In this document: one piece after another, positions 33,238 through 42,800 of the stretch | Layout of the letters: each line of letters begins with the position of its first letter | Position numbering within the stretch: the stretch's first letter is position 1 | Source: a virus | Virus record (IMG/VR): IMGVR_UViG_3300005435_000020 | Location: 36,908 to 100,907 of that record | Length of the DNA stretch: 64,000 nt | Strand: one strand, 5' to 3' | Notes under the pieces: model-generated | What the model was told of the DNA's origin: nothing | Seen by the model: only the letters and a program-made list of their open reading frames with translations | Database searches by the model: none | Made by a program: the position numbers and the translations under genes

Positions 33238-33965
33238 TAGCTGCTCCTCATCGCCACCACGCTATCGGCTATCTTCTCGATGGTCTGCGCCGTGAGGATC
33301 ATGCTCCTTCGGCGCAAGTCCTCCGGGTTGAAGTTGACTTGTGTCTGGCCCTCCCGGTAATCACCCGATTTACTGAACATCGTGGCGAGGATGTCCAGGC
33401 ACTTCGCTTCCATCATCGAGACGATGTACTGGACATCGGCGGTGGGGATGGTGGCGTAGTCGCCGTTGGCGTTGGCGACGTGGAGGGCAGAGTAGTCGAT
33501 GTTCCACAGTATATTTGCGTCAGCCGGTGCCGGATAGAAGATAACTTGCGGGTTACCTGTGTCATCGAGGGTGTAGGGAGCATAGATGGGCTGGCCAAAC
33601 TGTGCATACAGGGAAATCAGGTCATTCCTCATCATGATCAGGTCCCTGTCACCGATGATGATATCCTGAATGAAAGTCCAGGTGCCGAAGGCATTGTAGA
33701 AGTAGCTCAAGTCGAAGGAGTCGGGTGTGGTGATGTTGTCGATCCACGCGGCGTCAGGGGGCAATGCGTAGATATCCTGCCCCGCCACGGAGGTGAGGGT
33801 GGTCCTCTTCTTGTTGGGGCGGTAGGTGCTGTAGGTCTCGACGGCTTCCGCGAGGTGCCTATCCAGTTCTGCGTCGGTGAAGGTCAGCTTCGTCTGGTCA
33901 TTGGTGGGGGAATAGTCGCTAACCAAATCCCGGACACGTTGTAAGACGACGGAAGACTTGAGCAT
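33237..33965 (-). CDS. head-tail connector protein
   Basis: A 242-residue protein likely joining portal and neck. It begins with a helical region typical of adaptors (LKSSVVLQRVRDLVSDY, DAELDRHLAEAVETYS). I chose the ATG at 33965 with AGGTG four bases ahead; a GTG at 34001 would start inside a terminator stem. Confidence 0.6.
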   Translation of the reverse strand: MLKSSVVLQRVRDLVSDYSPTNDQTKLTFTDAELDRHLAEAVETYSTYRPNKKRTTLTSVAGQDIYALPPDAAWIDNITTPDSFDLSYFYNAFGTWTFIQDIIIGDRDLIMMRNDLISLYAQFGQPIYAPYTLDDTGNPQVIFYPAPADANILWNIDYSALHVANANGDYATIPTADVQYIVSMMEAKCLDILATMFSKSGDYREGQTQVNFNPEDLRRRSMILTAQTIEKIADSVVAMRSS

Positions 33966-33987
33966 GTGGCACCTGTAGAAAAAGGAA

Positions 33988-34023
33988 AGCTCCCTCACCA
34001 CCTACAACGGCACTAAGGGAGCT
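33988..34023 (-). terminator. terminator after the glycosyltransferase cassette
   Basis: AGCTCCCT and AGGGAGCT form an eight-pair stem with a 20-base loop; on the minus strand TTCCTTTTTC follows. It separates the glycosyltransferases from the neck genes. Confidence 0.65.
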
Positions 34024-34029
34024 TCTTGT

Positions 34030-34824
34030 TTAGCCGAATAACTCGGGACGAATAAAATATTCCTTCACACCCACCAACGGCTTGAGGATGGCAGGCAAGT
34101 CGTAGGGTGATGTCGTCTTGTCGAAGAGGGGACCAAACTCGCCGGAGGCAAGGGCCTGCTCCGATTCCGCCGCGAGGTCTTGGTACATCTGCTTGGCGGG
34201 ATAGAGCTTTGCGTGGTTGATCCTCTTTCTGTGGAGGTTCACCGGGAATACATAGCCGACGTGGCAGAGTGGCTTCGGAAACGACGTATTGACCATCGTG
34301 GGTCCTTTTCCTTTCCAGAAGCGCCAGCCGTCGCCGTCGCTGGACCAGCCTGCATTGGTCTTGACGAGCATTTCTGCCTGCGTGAAGCACTGCGTATTAT
34401 ATTCATCCAGCGTCTGGAAGTTATTGGCTAGGTGTAGGTAAGGAATAGAAATAGCACCCATATCGAGAGAACAGTAATGCGGAATCAGCACAGCACTCTC
34501 GGGGTGCCACACTTCGTCTGCGTGGGCACACAAGGCGTAGTCGCCGGTACACAATTCAAGGCCCCTATCCTGCGCAATACCAGACACCCTCCCTTCGCCG
34601 GAGCCATACACCTTGGTAGTGTCGGGCCACCCACCATATTCTATCCTGACCTTCTCGGGATATTTGTGGCGAAGCATCTCCCACCAATATTCGGTGTTAT
34701 CTTGGGAGCCGCATTCCAGCACCACATATTCATCCACGACGTCGATGAGACTCAACGCCGTTTCTATGTAAGGGTACCCGAGAGACAGCAAATTGCGGGA
34801 TATCGTGAAGGCAGATATCTTCAC
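34030..34824 (-). CDS. glycosyltransferase (GT2/GT-A-like)
   Basis: A 264-residue glycosyltransferase. It begins KISAFTISRNLLSLGYPYIETA, has VVLECGSQDNT and a DxD-like CAHADEVW for metal and sugar-nucleotide binding. GTG at 34824 overlaps the stop of the next upstream gene (GTGA) with GAGGAAG ahead; a longer frame to 34989 overlaps that gene and is less likely. With its partner it may add sugars to capsid, tail or host surface. Confidence 0.75.
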   Translation of the reverse strand: MKISAFTISRNLLSLGYPYIETALSLIDVVDEYVVLECGSQDNTEYWWEMLRHKYPEKVRIEYGGWPDTTKVYGSGEGRVSGIAQDRGLELCTGDYALCAHADEVWHPESAVLIPHYCSLDMGAISIPYLHLANNFQTLDEYNTQCFTQAEMLVKTNAGWSSDGDGWRFWKGKGPTMVNTSFPKPLCHVGYVFPVNLHRKRINHAKLYPAKQMYQDLAAESEQALASGEFGPLFDKTTSPYDLPAILKPLVGVKEYFIRPELFG

Positions 34825-36065
34825 GAGAGCTTCCTCATGACACCCAACAACTCTTTGACCATCACTTCCCGAGAAAACTTGCGCCTGACGTAGGAAGCGG
34901 CTTTCTTGCCTTTCGCCTTGGCTTCGTCTCGGTTGTCGTAGATGTGGCGCATGAGGTGGCTTACTTGCTCCATGTCGCAGTTCCACCAAAGAAGGGGTTT
35001 ATAGTCTCTCATGCCGAGAGGAGACTCCACCAAGGGCTTGTGCGGGTCCAGCCCCACGGTGTAGCAATATTTGTCGTCTGCCCACGCGGAGCAACCGGAG
35101 TGTGTCGGCGCAATCACCGGCAATCCCGTCGCCATGGCCTGGAGAGGCGGCATGAAAAATCCCTCACCGTGTGAGAGGAAGCAAGCAGCGTCTGCTTCGT
35201 GGGCGAGTTTCGCCAGTTGCCAGGTCTCCCACTCTTCGTCAATGATGGTGACGCGGCTATCCGCCACGGCGGGGATGCCTGCCCTGCCCACGCCGAAATC
35301 GTGGTTGCGTGTCTTCATGATCAATCTGACGTCTGGGTATTTAGAGACGGGAAATGCCTTCCAAAATGCGATAAGCGTTTCGTTGGGGCACTTGCGGCTG
35401 GACATCCGTGACCAGGAGACGAAGGTGAAGGTATCCTTCTCTTCCCTCTCCTTGTAGGCATATTCCGACACGTCAATTCCGATGGGCACCGCATACATGG
35501 GCTGAGTGCACCCGCTGCTCCTGAATATCTCTATCTGCGACTCGGCGGGGACGATGATGATATCAGCCGTCTTCAGTGGCTCATCCCAGGTGCTGGGTAC
35601 TTGCGTGGACTCGTACATCGTGGAGAGGACACGATGCTCTGTGGGAAGCTCATCTAAGGCGTTGGGGTAGCCGAAGGCGATACCCCAGCGTGTCGGGTAC
35701 TTCGGCTCCCTCTCGATAAGCTCCACGATGCCTGGGTACATCTTCGTGAGGGATTCCCGCATACTCGGGTGGACGCCATTCACTGAGGAAATGCGGACCC
35801 CGTGTTGCTCCAGGCCCAGGAGGCTGTGGATGGAATAGGTGCCGTAGCCTTCCGTGGGATGCACCGGGATGGTTGCGGTGAGGTAGAGGGTCTTCCCTTC
35901 TTTGTGCTTGCAGTCTTCCCAGGCGATGGACCAGTGCTTCGTGTCCCTGGCGAGTTTGATGCAGAGGATGGGGTCCACTTTGTTGGTGGACTCACCCGGC
36001 TCCAGCCTGACTTGGGCATCGGAGAGGTACTCGGTCCTGTTGCCGACATTCTTGAGGATGGGCAA
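34821..36065 (-). CDS. glycosyltransferase (GT-B, GT4-like)
   Basis: A protein of about 414 residues with a GT-B fold: an N-terminal domain with YGTYSIHSLLGLEQHGVRI, and a C-terminal domain with TFVSWSRMSSRKCPNETLIAFW and FLSHGEGFFMPPLQAMATGLPVIA, the EX7E-type nucleotide-sugar site. TTG at 36065 lies ten bases after GAGAAGG; a TTG at 36092 has no Shine-Dalgarno site and directly follows a U-tract. It is placed right after the capsid gene and forms a cassette with the second glycosyltransferase. Confidence 0.8.
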   Translation of the reverse strand: MPILKNVGNRTEYLSDAQVRLEPGESTNKVDPILCIKLARDTKHWSIAWEDCKHKEGKTLYLTATIPVHPTEGYGTYSIHSLLGLEQHGVRISSVNGVHPSMRESLTKMYPGIVELIEREPKYPTRWGIAFGYPNALDELPTEHRVLSTMYESTQVPSTWDEPLKTADIIIVPAESQIEIFRSSGCTQPMYAVPIGIDVSEYAYKEREEKDTFTFVSWSRMSSRKCPNETLIAFWKAFPVSKYPDVRLIMKTRNHDFGVGRAGIPAVADSRVTIIDEEWETWQLAKLAHEADAACFLSHGEGFFMPPLQAMATGLPVIAPTHSGCSAWADDKYCYTVGLDPHKPLVESPLGMRDYKPLLWWNCDMEQVSHLMRHIYDNRDEAKAKGKKAASYVRRKFSREVMVKELLGVMRKLS

Positions 36066-36096
36066 TGCGTGGCAATCCTTCTCACTGGACAAATAA

Positions 36097-36136
36097 AAAA
36101 GGGGCGTCTCCCTGTCGGTGAGGACAAAGAGACGCC
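36097..36136 (-). terminator. terminator between capsid and glycosyltransferase genes
   Basis: GGCGTCTC (36103-36110) and GAGACGCC (36129-36136) form a stem; on the minus strand TTTTTTATTT follows. It would end the capsid transcript, and it also lies downstream of a promoter. Confidence 0.85.
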
Positions 36137-36157
36137 TTCCTTTGTATCCCTATGATC

Positions 36158-36172
36158 ATTATACCATAGAGA
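36158..36172 (-). promoter_or_regulatory. extended -10 promoter
   Basis: On the minus strand TCTCTATGGTATAAT: TATAAT at 36163-36158 with TGG before it. It lies after the capsid stop and before the terminator, so RNA from it meets the hairpin within about 15-50 bases. Confidence 0.6.
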
Positions 36173-36181
36173 TGTGGCTAT

Positions 36182-37246
36182 TTAGGATAGCGTGACGGTA
36201 ACAAACTCGTCGGGAATGGTGCACTTCCTGGCTGCTCTGGTCCTGATGTTCCGCAGCCACTGATCCACCGTGGGGTCGTAGTACTGGGGCATCAGTTCCA
36301 GCGGGACATACGGCGCATAGATGTAGCCGACACCTTTGGTGCCAAGCAGAAGTTGCGTGGTATTCGGGAATTGTGGAGCCGCGTAGACTTCCCACTGACC
36401 TGCGAAGTCCCCGAAGTGCCGGACACCCATCGCAAAGTCGGTGGCGGCTGCGCCATTCGTCAAGGCGAAGGAGTCAAGCTTGCGGAGCTTCGCGACGGCG
36501 GAAGGATGGCCAACGATGTAGTTGGTCTGGTGGAAACGTCGAAGCTGCACCAACACATCGGCATCCACGATGCTCTGGTAGAGGCGGTTCCTCGCATCCA
36601 GATTCGTCTCGCCGCTGGAGATGGCGCTAGAGTAGGTGACATTCTGCGAAGCATTGGCAAGCATGTCGCTGAGCACAACCCAGTCGATTTCACCGAGGAT
36701 TTCCTGGGCCAGCGCCGCAAGCAAGTCCTGCTCCACGTTGATGTTGCCCATCGCCTGGGCATCCTCAGCCAACTCGGTGCTATACGCAGCCTGGAGAATC
36801 CACTTCTGCGCCGTGATATCGGTGGAGGCGAGGACCATCCTGCCGGTTTTCACGGTGCCAAGCTCAACGTTTGACGCATAGCTGCCGCTGTGGGTCAGGC
36901 TATTCGCGGCATTGTCGGTATAGTGCTTGTAGTACACCCTACCGATGGGGCCAGTCATAGGATAGACCTGGGCAAGCTTCGTGGCGAGAAGCTCAGGGAA
37001 GACCTGATTGATCAGGGGAAACGCAAACTTCGTCGGGAACACCGACAGGGGCAGGTTAGCCGTCGAGGAGTCCTCGTGGACAGCCTCGCGTCGGCGCTGG
37101 TTCTCGCAGAGGACAGCAACCAACTCCTGGCTGCGACGCGGCATGCCGCTGTCCTTGAACATATAGTCGTATTTCTCAACGAGGCGATTGATGTACTTGC
37201 CTCGCAGGGCATCGTTGCCTTCGTAGGATTCGTAAGAGTCTTCCAA
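36182..37246 (-). CDS. major capsid protein (T4 gp23-like fold)
   Basis: A 354-residue capsid protein. FAFPLINQVFPELLATKLAQVYPMTGPIG matches the gp23 family hallmark (PLI...VFP.L.A....V.PM.GP.G), and the C-terminus has GTKGVGYIYAPYVPLE. The first 70 residues (to the EDSSTANLPLS region) may be removed by the protease. TTG start. It follows the protease-scaffold gene and is followed by a terminator. It is shorter than T4 gp23 (521 residues). Confidence 0.85.
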   Translation of the reverse strand: MEDSYESYEGNDALRGKYINRLVEKYDYMFKDSGMPRRSQELVAVLCENQRRREAVHEDSSTANLPLSVFPTKFAFPLINQVFPELLATKLAQVYPMTGPIGRVYYKHYTDNAANSLTHSGSYASNVELGTVKTGRMVLASTDITAQKWILQAAYSTELAEDAQAMGNINVEQDLLAALAQEILGEIDWVVLSDMLANASQNVTYSSAISSGETNLDARNRLYQSIVDADVLVQLRRFHQTNYIVGHPSAVAKLRKLDSFALTNGAAATDFAMGVRHFGDFAGQWEVYAAPQFPNTTQLLLGTKGVGYIYAPYVPLELMPQYYDPTVDQWLRNIRTRAARKCTIPDEFVTVTLS

Positions 37247-37288
37247 CGTAGTTACCTGGAAATGCCGCGAGTGGCGGCAACAAAAGAC

Positions 37289-39163
37289 TTAGACGGGGAG
37301 CCCCCGCAACTGACGGAAATGAATCTCCTCTTTCGTGTAGCGAGGAGTGTCGGTGGATTCCTTCGTAACAGCACCACGGCTCTGGACAGCAGGCTTGTCG
37401 CCGCTGTTCCGCAGCGTGATGCCAGATTTCACCTTCTCAAACTGCTCATCGACGTCGGCAATGGTGTTTGCACTCTTGCGGAGCACATTTGCTATCGCCT
37501 TGCCGAATCTCTCATCAGCCGTCTTCGCGGCGATGTGGGACTCAAGTCGGCTCTTGTGGTAGGACTGCACCAACGTGTGCAGGATGTCTCGCAGCCCTTC
37601 CGCAGCCTCCGTCTTCGCCAGTCGATTCTGCTTGCTCTCTCCAGCGTCGCCGGCATCTTCCATGTCGTCTGCCGCGTCATCCATGACGTCGCAGACCTGA
37701 CGCCACGAAACCTCTTGGCCCATCGCCGCAAGGAAACTCGCGTCATCCCAATCGTTGTCGCCAAGCTCAGCGACGAGTGCCGTCTTGATGGCGGCAAGGA
37801 AGGTCAGGAGGGAGTCTGCGTTTTCCAACACAGGCTTGAGATGGGACTCCAGCGTGGCGACGCGACTCCGGCTCTCGGCCAATGCGGATTCGGCACTGGC
37901 AAGTTTCTCCTCCGCTTCAGTCAGCTTGATGCCTAGCTCTACGACTTTTTCTGTCGTTGCCGATTCCTTTTGGGCACCTTCTGCGTTGGCCTTGCCTTCT
38001 GCGGCGGGAGTTTCGGTGGAAGCCTCAAGCGTGGTCTCCGATGGTGTGACGGCTTCTCCGACGTCGATGCCAGCCGTCTTGGCGATGCCTTGCGCCTTCT
38101 TGATCAGTGCATCCTTCTCGGCTTGCGAGAGGCCCTTGGCCTGGGGGATGCGAGATAAAGCATTCTTGATGTGTGCAGGATCAACCTTGCCGTCTTTGTC
38201 CTTGTAAGGGAATTTCCTGACGTCACCCTTCACGTAGAGGAAGGCGCTGTCGGGAAGGGCATCCTTGTAGGCGGTGGACCAGACGGCTTCGTTGACGATG
38301 GACTCGTCATCCGAGTCGTCAATGCTCTCAGGCGTGGCGGAAGTCTTCGGCGGGGCACCATCGGCATTACTATTGATGGGTGCCGTCTCGGGAGCCGGTG
38401 GCTCCTTGCCGCCAGCGGGATACTCTCGCTGGGCATTGGCCTCGTCGGGAGGAAGATTCTGCGGGTCATCAGGCTTGCCCTGCGGGGTCTTCACCGCCGT
38501 AGGCTGCGGCGTGTCCTTCTCAGGGTCCTTCGGGGTGCCGTCTTCGCTGGTGCCAGACGACTCCGCGACAACCTGATCAATAAGCTCATCAAGCTTATCT
38601 TCGGATATCTTCATGATCTTGTGTTCTATTCTGTCTATGACGCGGTTGAGGGCTTCGAGGCTGCGTATTCTCGCGTCAGCGACGGAAGGCTCAACAACAG
38701 CATCGAAGGTTACGAGTTCAAAGTCTGGCTGGATGATACTTGCGTTTTCACCCTTCCATTGGCCCCTCTCCATCGTTGCATAGCCGCGAGAAGAGATGCC
38801 GACTTCGACGCCAGCCCTAATCAGGGCTTCGAGGTCTTTGCCCCGCGAAGTCCCGAGAACCTCAGCTTCAAACAATACATCACTACCATCAATACTCAGG
38901 CTGGTAAACTTGAGTGCCAAGTCCTCAACGCGAGGTTCACGATGTGGGTGATTGACTGCACCTATTCTGTCACTTCGGCTCAATCCACCCTCTACCATCC
39001 TGGAAATCTCTCTTTCCATCGTGGCCTTGGGGTAGACCCTGCCGTTTTTATTCAACACATCGACTTGCGACGCCACACCGGCGATGGTGAGCCTGCCGGA
39101 TTGCTGCGTGGCGGTTTCGATGACGCGAAGCCGCTGATAGTTGGTTTCAACTACGAGGTCCAT
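37289..39163 (-). CDS. prohead protease fused to scaffold-like region
   Basis: A 624-residue protein. Residues 1 to about 190 match T4 gp21-like (S80-type) proteases: LNKNGRVYPKATMEREI, H72 in VNHPHRE and S124/S125 in GISSRGYA. A disordered P/D/E-rich linker follows (about 215-290). Then comes a DUF6582-like domain (DSAFLYVKGDVRKFPYKDKDG ... LSRIPQAKGLSQAEKDALIKKA), then a coiled coil (about 390-450) and a helical tail. The fusion would make protease and scaffold in one chain, cleaved during head maturation. ATG after AGGAAA. Confidence 0.8.
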   Translation of the reverse strand: MDLVVETNYQRLRVIETATQQSGRLTIAGVASQVDVLNKNGRVYPKATMEREISRMVEGGLSRSDRIGAVNHPHREPRVEDLALKFTSLSIDGSDVLFEAEVLGTSRGKDLEALIRAGVEVGISSRGYATMERGQWKGENASIIQPDFELVTFDAVVEPSVADARIRSLEALNRVIDRIEHKIMKISEDKLDELIDQVVAESSGTSEDGTPKDPEKDTPQPTAVKTPQGKPDDPQNLPPDEANAQREYPAGGKEPPAPETAPINSNADGAPPKTSATPESIDDSDDESIVNEAVWSTAYKDALPDSAFLYVKGDVRKFPYKDKDGKVDPAHIKNALSRIPQAKGLSQAEKDALIKKAQGIAKTAGIDVGEAVTPSETTLEASTETPAAEGKANAEGAQKESATTEKVVELGIKLTEAEEKLASAESALAESRSRVATLESHLKPVLENADSLLTFLAAIKTALVAELGDNDWDDASFLAAMGQEVSWRQVCDVMDDAADDMEDAGDAGESKQNRLAKTEAAEGLRDILHTLVQSYHKSRLESHIAAKTADERFGKAIANVLRKSANTIADVDEQFEKVKSGITLRNSGDKPAVQSRGAVTKESTDTPRYTKEEIHFRQLRGLPV

Positions 39164-39182
39164 GGGGTTTCCTAGGAAAGCC

Positions 39183-39827
39183 TTACGAAGGAGGGATGGG
39201 ATCGGTGGAGGTGACCCACTGCGAGTTGAGGGTGGACCATCTCACGTAGGACTGGTAGAAGAGGCCACCGACGTTGTAGTGCAAGGCGAAGTAGCCGGTG
39301 GTGAGTTGCAACGTGAAGCTGCCGTCACCCGCCGTCGTGGTCTTCGCTATCACGGTTTGCAGGTCAACGATGGCGCTTTGGTCCGGTGCCAGGGCATCCT
39401 GCGCCTTGTAGGCGTAGACAACCACGCCAGCCTGCGGCACACCCGCGAGGGTGACGGTATTCGAGTAGGAGAGGCCACCACTCCCAGCGCCGATGCTGAT
39501 GTCTTGGCCTTTGTTGGCGAGGTTCATGATCCTGTCGAAGACGCTGCCCCCGACGCGGTACACGCTATCCACGTAGGCTTTGGTGGTGGTTTCGTAGATG
39601 CTGACGATGTAGACGCCGGGTATGGTAGGCGTGAAGGTGTAGGTGTAGATGCCTGCGGAAGTGCCATCGGCAGTCACCGTGATCTGGCTGGAGATGTCGG
39701 CACCGTTGGGGTCCCTCGCCAGCGGCTGGAAGACGGCAGAGCTTGTGACCCTGTTCCCCGTGGTGGGATTGATGAGAGAGAATTTCTCAACAATCGGGAC
39801 GCCAATAACGTAGCCATTATCTGCCAT
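39183..39827 (-). CDS. Ig-like/carboxypeptidase-regulatory-like tail adhesin
   Basis: A 214-residue beta-rich protein with two Ig-like parts: SSQITVTADGTSAGIYTYTFTPTIPG, then GVPQAGVVVYAYKAQD and GDGSFTLQLTTGYFAL. The ATG at 39827 follows GGAG by seven bases. It is a paralogue in plan of the gene at 50495-51175 (RLMNLANEGQ there, RIMNLANKGQ here). Likely a virion decoration or fibre connector. Confidence 0.6.
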   Translation of the reverse strand: MADNGYVIGVPIVEKFSLINPTTGNRVTSSAVFQPLARDPNGADISSQITVTADGTSAGIYTYTFTPTIPGVYIVSIYETTTKAYVDSVYRVGGSVFDRIMNLANKGQDISIGAGSGGLSYSNTVTLAGVPQAGVVVYAYKAQDALAPDQSAIVDLQTVIAKTTTAGDGSFTLQLTTGYFALHYNVGGLFYQSYVRWSTLNSQWVTSTDPIPPS

Positions 39828-39874
39828 CGGTGACTCCGAGGTAAGCGACATATCTTTCGATACAACAACACCCG

Positions 39875-42800
39875 TTACGCATAGGAAGCCCTGATATACC
39901 ATTTCGAGGTGCCGTCGCTGTAGATAGCCACGGCTTGATACTGGGAAGCCAGCACCAACGTCGCCAAGCCATCGATGGTGTCGGAGCCTGCCGCTGCGAC
40001 AACGACGCTATTGCCACTCGCGGTGTCTATTCTCTTGAATTCGTAGACCCTCCCCTTCACCACGGCGCTGGCGGCGGGGAGTGTGAAGGTGACGGAACCA
40101 GATGTCGCATCCCCGAGGAGGATGGCGTCACCCGTGGTGACCGTGTAGGAAGACGTCTTCGACGCGAGGGAGACGGCGATGCCTGCACCCGCAAACTCAC
40201 CGGCTGCCGTGACTTTGGCCTTGCCGACACCCAGTACTTGCAAGTCGAGGAGGTTGCCAGCGAATGCGGTGGGAGCATTGATGGCAAGCACAGTGCCGCT
40301 GGATGAGCCCACGAAGTGCCCACCCGTGGAGCCGTCGAAAGCGCCGCTTCCGAGGTTCAGGAGGCCATAGTTTGCCGTCGCCGTCACTGCGGTGGGGAAG
40401 ATGATCCTGTCCGTGTAGAGTGTCTGGAGTGTGGTGCCGGTGACCTGGATGTTCCCCGGAGAGGTGCTGAGATTGATGGAAGACAGCGAGAGTGTCCCGC
40501 TGATAGTCCCCGCCACCGTCAGATTGCCGGAGGCGTCTACCTTGAATTTCGAGGAACCTGCGAGTTGTGCATCTATCAGGTTGCCAGTGTACCCCGATGC
40601 CGTATTGATGGCCAACACGGTGCCATTGGCGGAACCGACAAAATGACCGGCGGAAGACCCGTCGTAGGGGGCATTCCCGAGGCTCAATAAGCCGATGGTG
40701 GTGCCATAGACGGTGGAGGATATCCTTGCCCAGATTGCGGAGGTGCTATCCTGCCATTGCTGCAAATCTGCGGTTTGCGACGCCATCCCCTTCACGACGA
40801 AGAGGGGAGACGCGACATTGTTCCGCTGGCTCAGCGTCGTGGTGGTGCCGCTGACGTCGAGGAGGGGGCCATTATTCGCGGCATTGACGATGCTAGTGCC
40901 CAAGAGTGTGGGGACCGTCACGCCACCCGTCGCGGAGACCTTGAATTTGGAGACGCCTTGCACCTGCAAATCCACGAGGTTCCCCACGTATCCCGTCGCC
41001 GTATTGATGGCGAGGTAAGTCCCACTCGCGGAGCCGACGAAGAAACCCGTGGTAGTGCCATCGAAAGCGCCATTGCCGAGGCTGAGCCTGCCGTAATTCG
41101 CAGACGCCGTGGGTGCCGTGGGGTGGAGGACCCTATCCGTGTACAGGGTCATCACCGTGGTACCCGTGACTTGCAAGTTGCCGGGGTTAGAGGAGAAGTT
41201 GATCCCCGTGAAGGAGAAGGTCCCCGTGATGGTCCCGGCAGCCGTCACATTACCGCTTGCATCCACCTTGAATTTGGAGACGCCAGCAACCTGTGCATCC
41301 GCGAGATTGCCGCCGAAACCGCTGGGTGCATTGAAGCCGACGAGGGTGCCGCTGCTGGACCCCACGAAGTGGCCTGCGGCTGCGCCATCCCAAGCGCCAC
41401 TGCCGACACTCACGGTGCCATAGTTTGCGGAAGCAGCCACGGCGGTGCCGAAGATGGTCCTATCCGTGTACAGCGTCTGGACGGTAGTGCCAGTGACCTG
41501 GAGATTGCCGGGGGACGCCGAGAAGTTGACACCCGTCACGCTGAAGGAGCCGGTGATGGTGCCAGCGACGGTGAGGTTCCCCGAAGCGTCTACCTTGAAT
41601 TTGGAGACACCCGCGACTTCCGCATTGAGCAAGTCACCCGTATAGCCGGTGGCGGGGTTGATGGCGAGGGCAGTACCCTGTGCATTCCCGACGAAGTGAC
41701 CTGCCGTCACACCATCGAAGGTGCCATTGCCGAGGTTCAGTTGCCCATAATTGGCGGAAGCCGTGATGACAGCAGGATGGATGGTCCTGTCGGTGTAGAG
41801 GGTCTGCACCGTGGTGCCGGTGACTTGCAGGTTGCCAGGATTCGACGTGAGGTTGACGCCAGCCTGCGAGAAGGTACCCGTGATGGTGCCAGCCACGATG
41901 AGGTTGCCGGAGGCATCGAGGCTTGCCTTCGACACGCCATTGACCTGTGCATCGAGGAGGTTGCCAGTGAAGCCGGTGGGCGCATTCAGCGCCTGGAGGG
42001 TGCCATTTGCGCTGCCAGCGAAGTGACCCGTGGTAGTACCATCGAATGGTGCAGACCCTGTATTGACGGTGCCATAATTCGCCGTCGCCGTGACAGCGGT
42101 GCCCTGGATGATCCTATCCGTGTACAAGGTGAGCAGCGTGGTGCCGGTGACCTGTATCGTGGAGGGGTTGGTGGAAAGGTTGATATTCGAGAGGGAGAAG
42201 CTATTGACGGCGAGGCTATTGCCGACGATGTTGCCGCCGCTGTCTACCTTGAATTTCGAGGTGCCATTGATCTGTATATTGATCAGGTCACCGCTGAATG
42301 CCGAGACAGCGTTGCCAGCCAGGAGGCTCCCATTCGCGGAGCCCACATAGTGTCCCGCCGAAGTGCCGTCGAATGGCCCGCCGCCGAGACTGAGGAGGCC
42401 ATAGTTGGCAGTGGCTGTGACGGTGTGGGGGAAGACGGTCCTATCCGTGTAGAGTGTGGCAACCGTGGTGCCGCTGATCTGGAGATTTGCGGGGGAGGCA
42501 TTGAAGTTGATGTTATTCGTCGCCAGCGTCGCAACGGAGAAGCCAGCCACCGTGAGGGTGCCGCTTCCATCGACTTTGAATTTCGAGACACCCGCAACCT
42601 GCAAATCCACGAGGTTGCCTGCGTAGGCGGCGGGGGCATTGAGGGCAATGTGGGTGCCGGATGCGCTACCGATGAAGTTGGTCCCGCCACCCGCGAAGCC
42701 GCCACTCCCTAAGTTGAGGAGGCCATTATTCGCCGTGGAAGGTGGCAGAGTCTGGGCATTGACGACGGAGCTTGTCGTGATGGCCCCTGCGCTGAGGGAG

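Noticed and set aside
38171-39175. A 334-residue plus-strand frame
   Set aside because: Antisense to the protease-scaffold gene, which has clear catalytic motifs.
40757-42712. A 651-residue plus-strand frame with repeats
   Set aside because: It mirrors the tandem repeats of the long fibre on the other strand; its repetition comes from the fibre.
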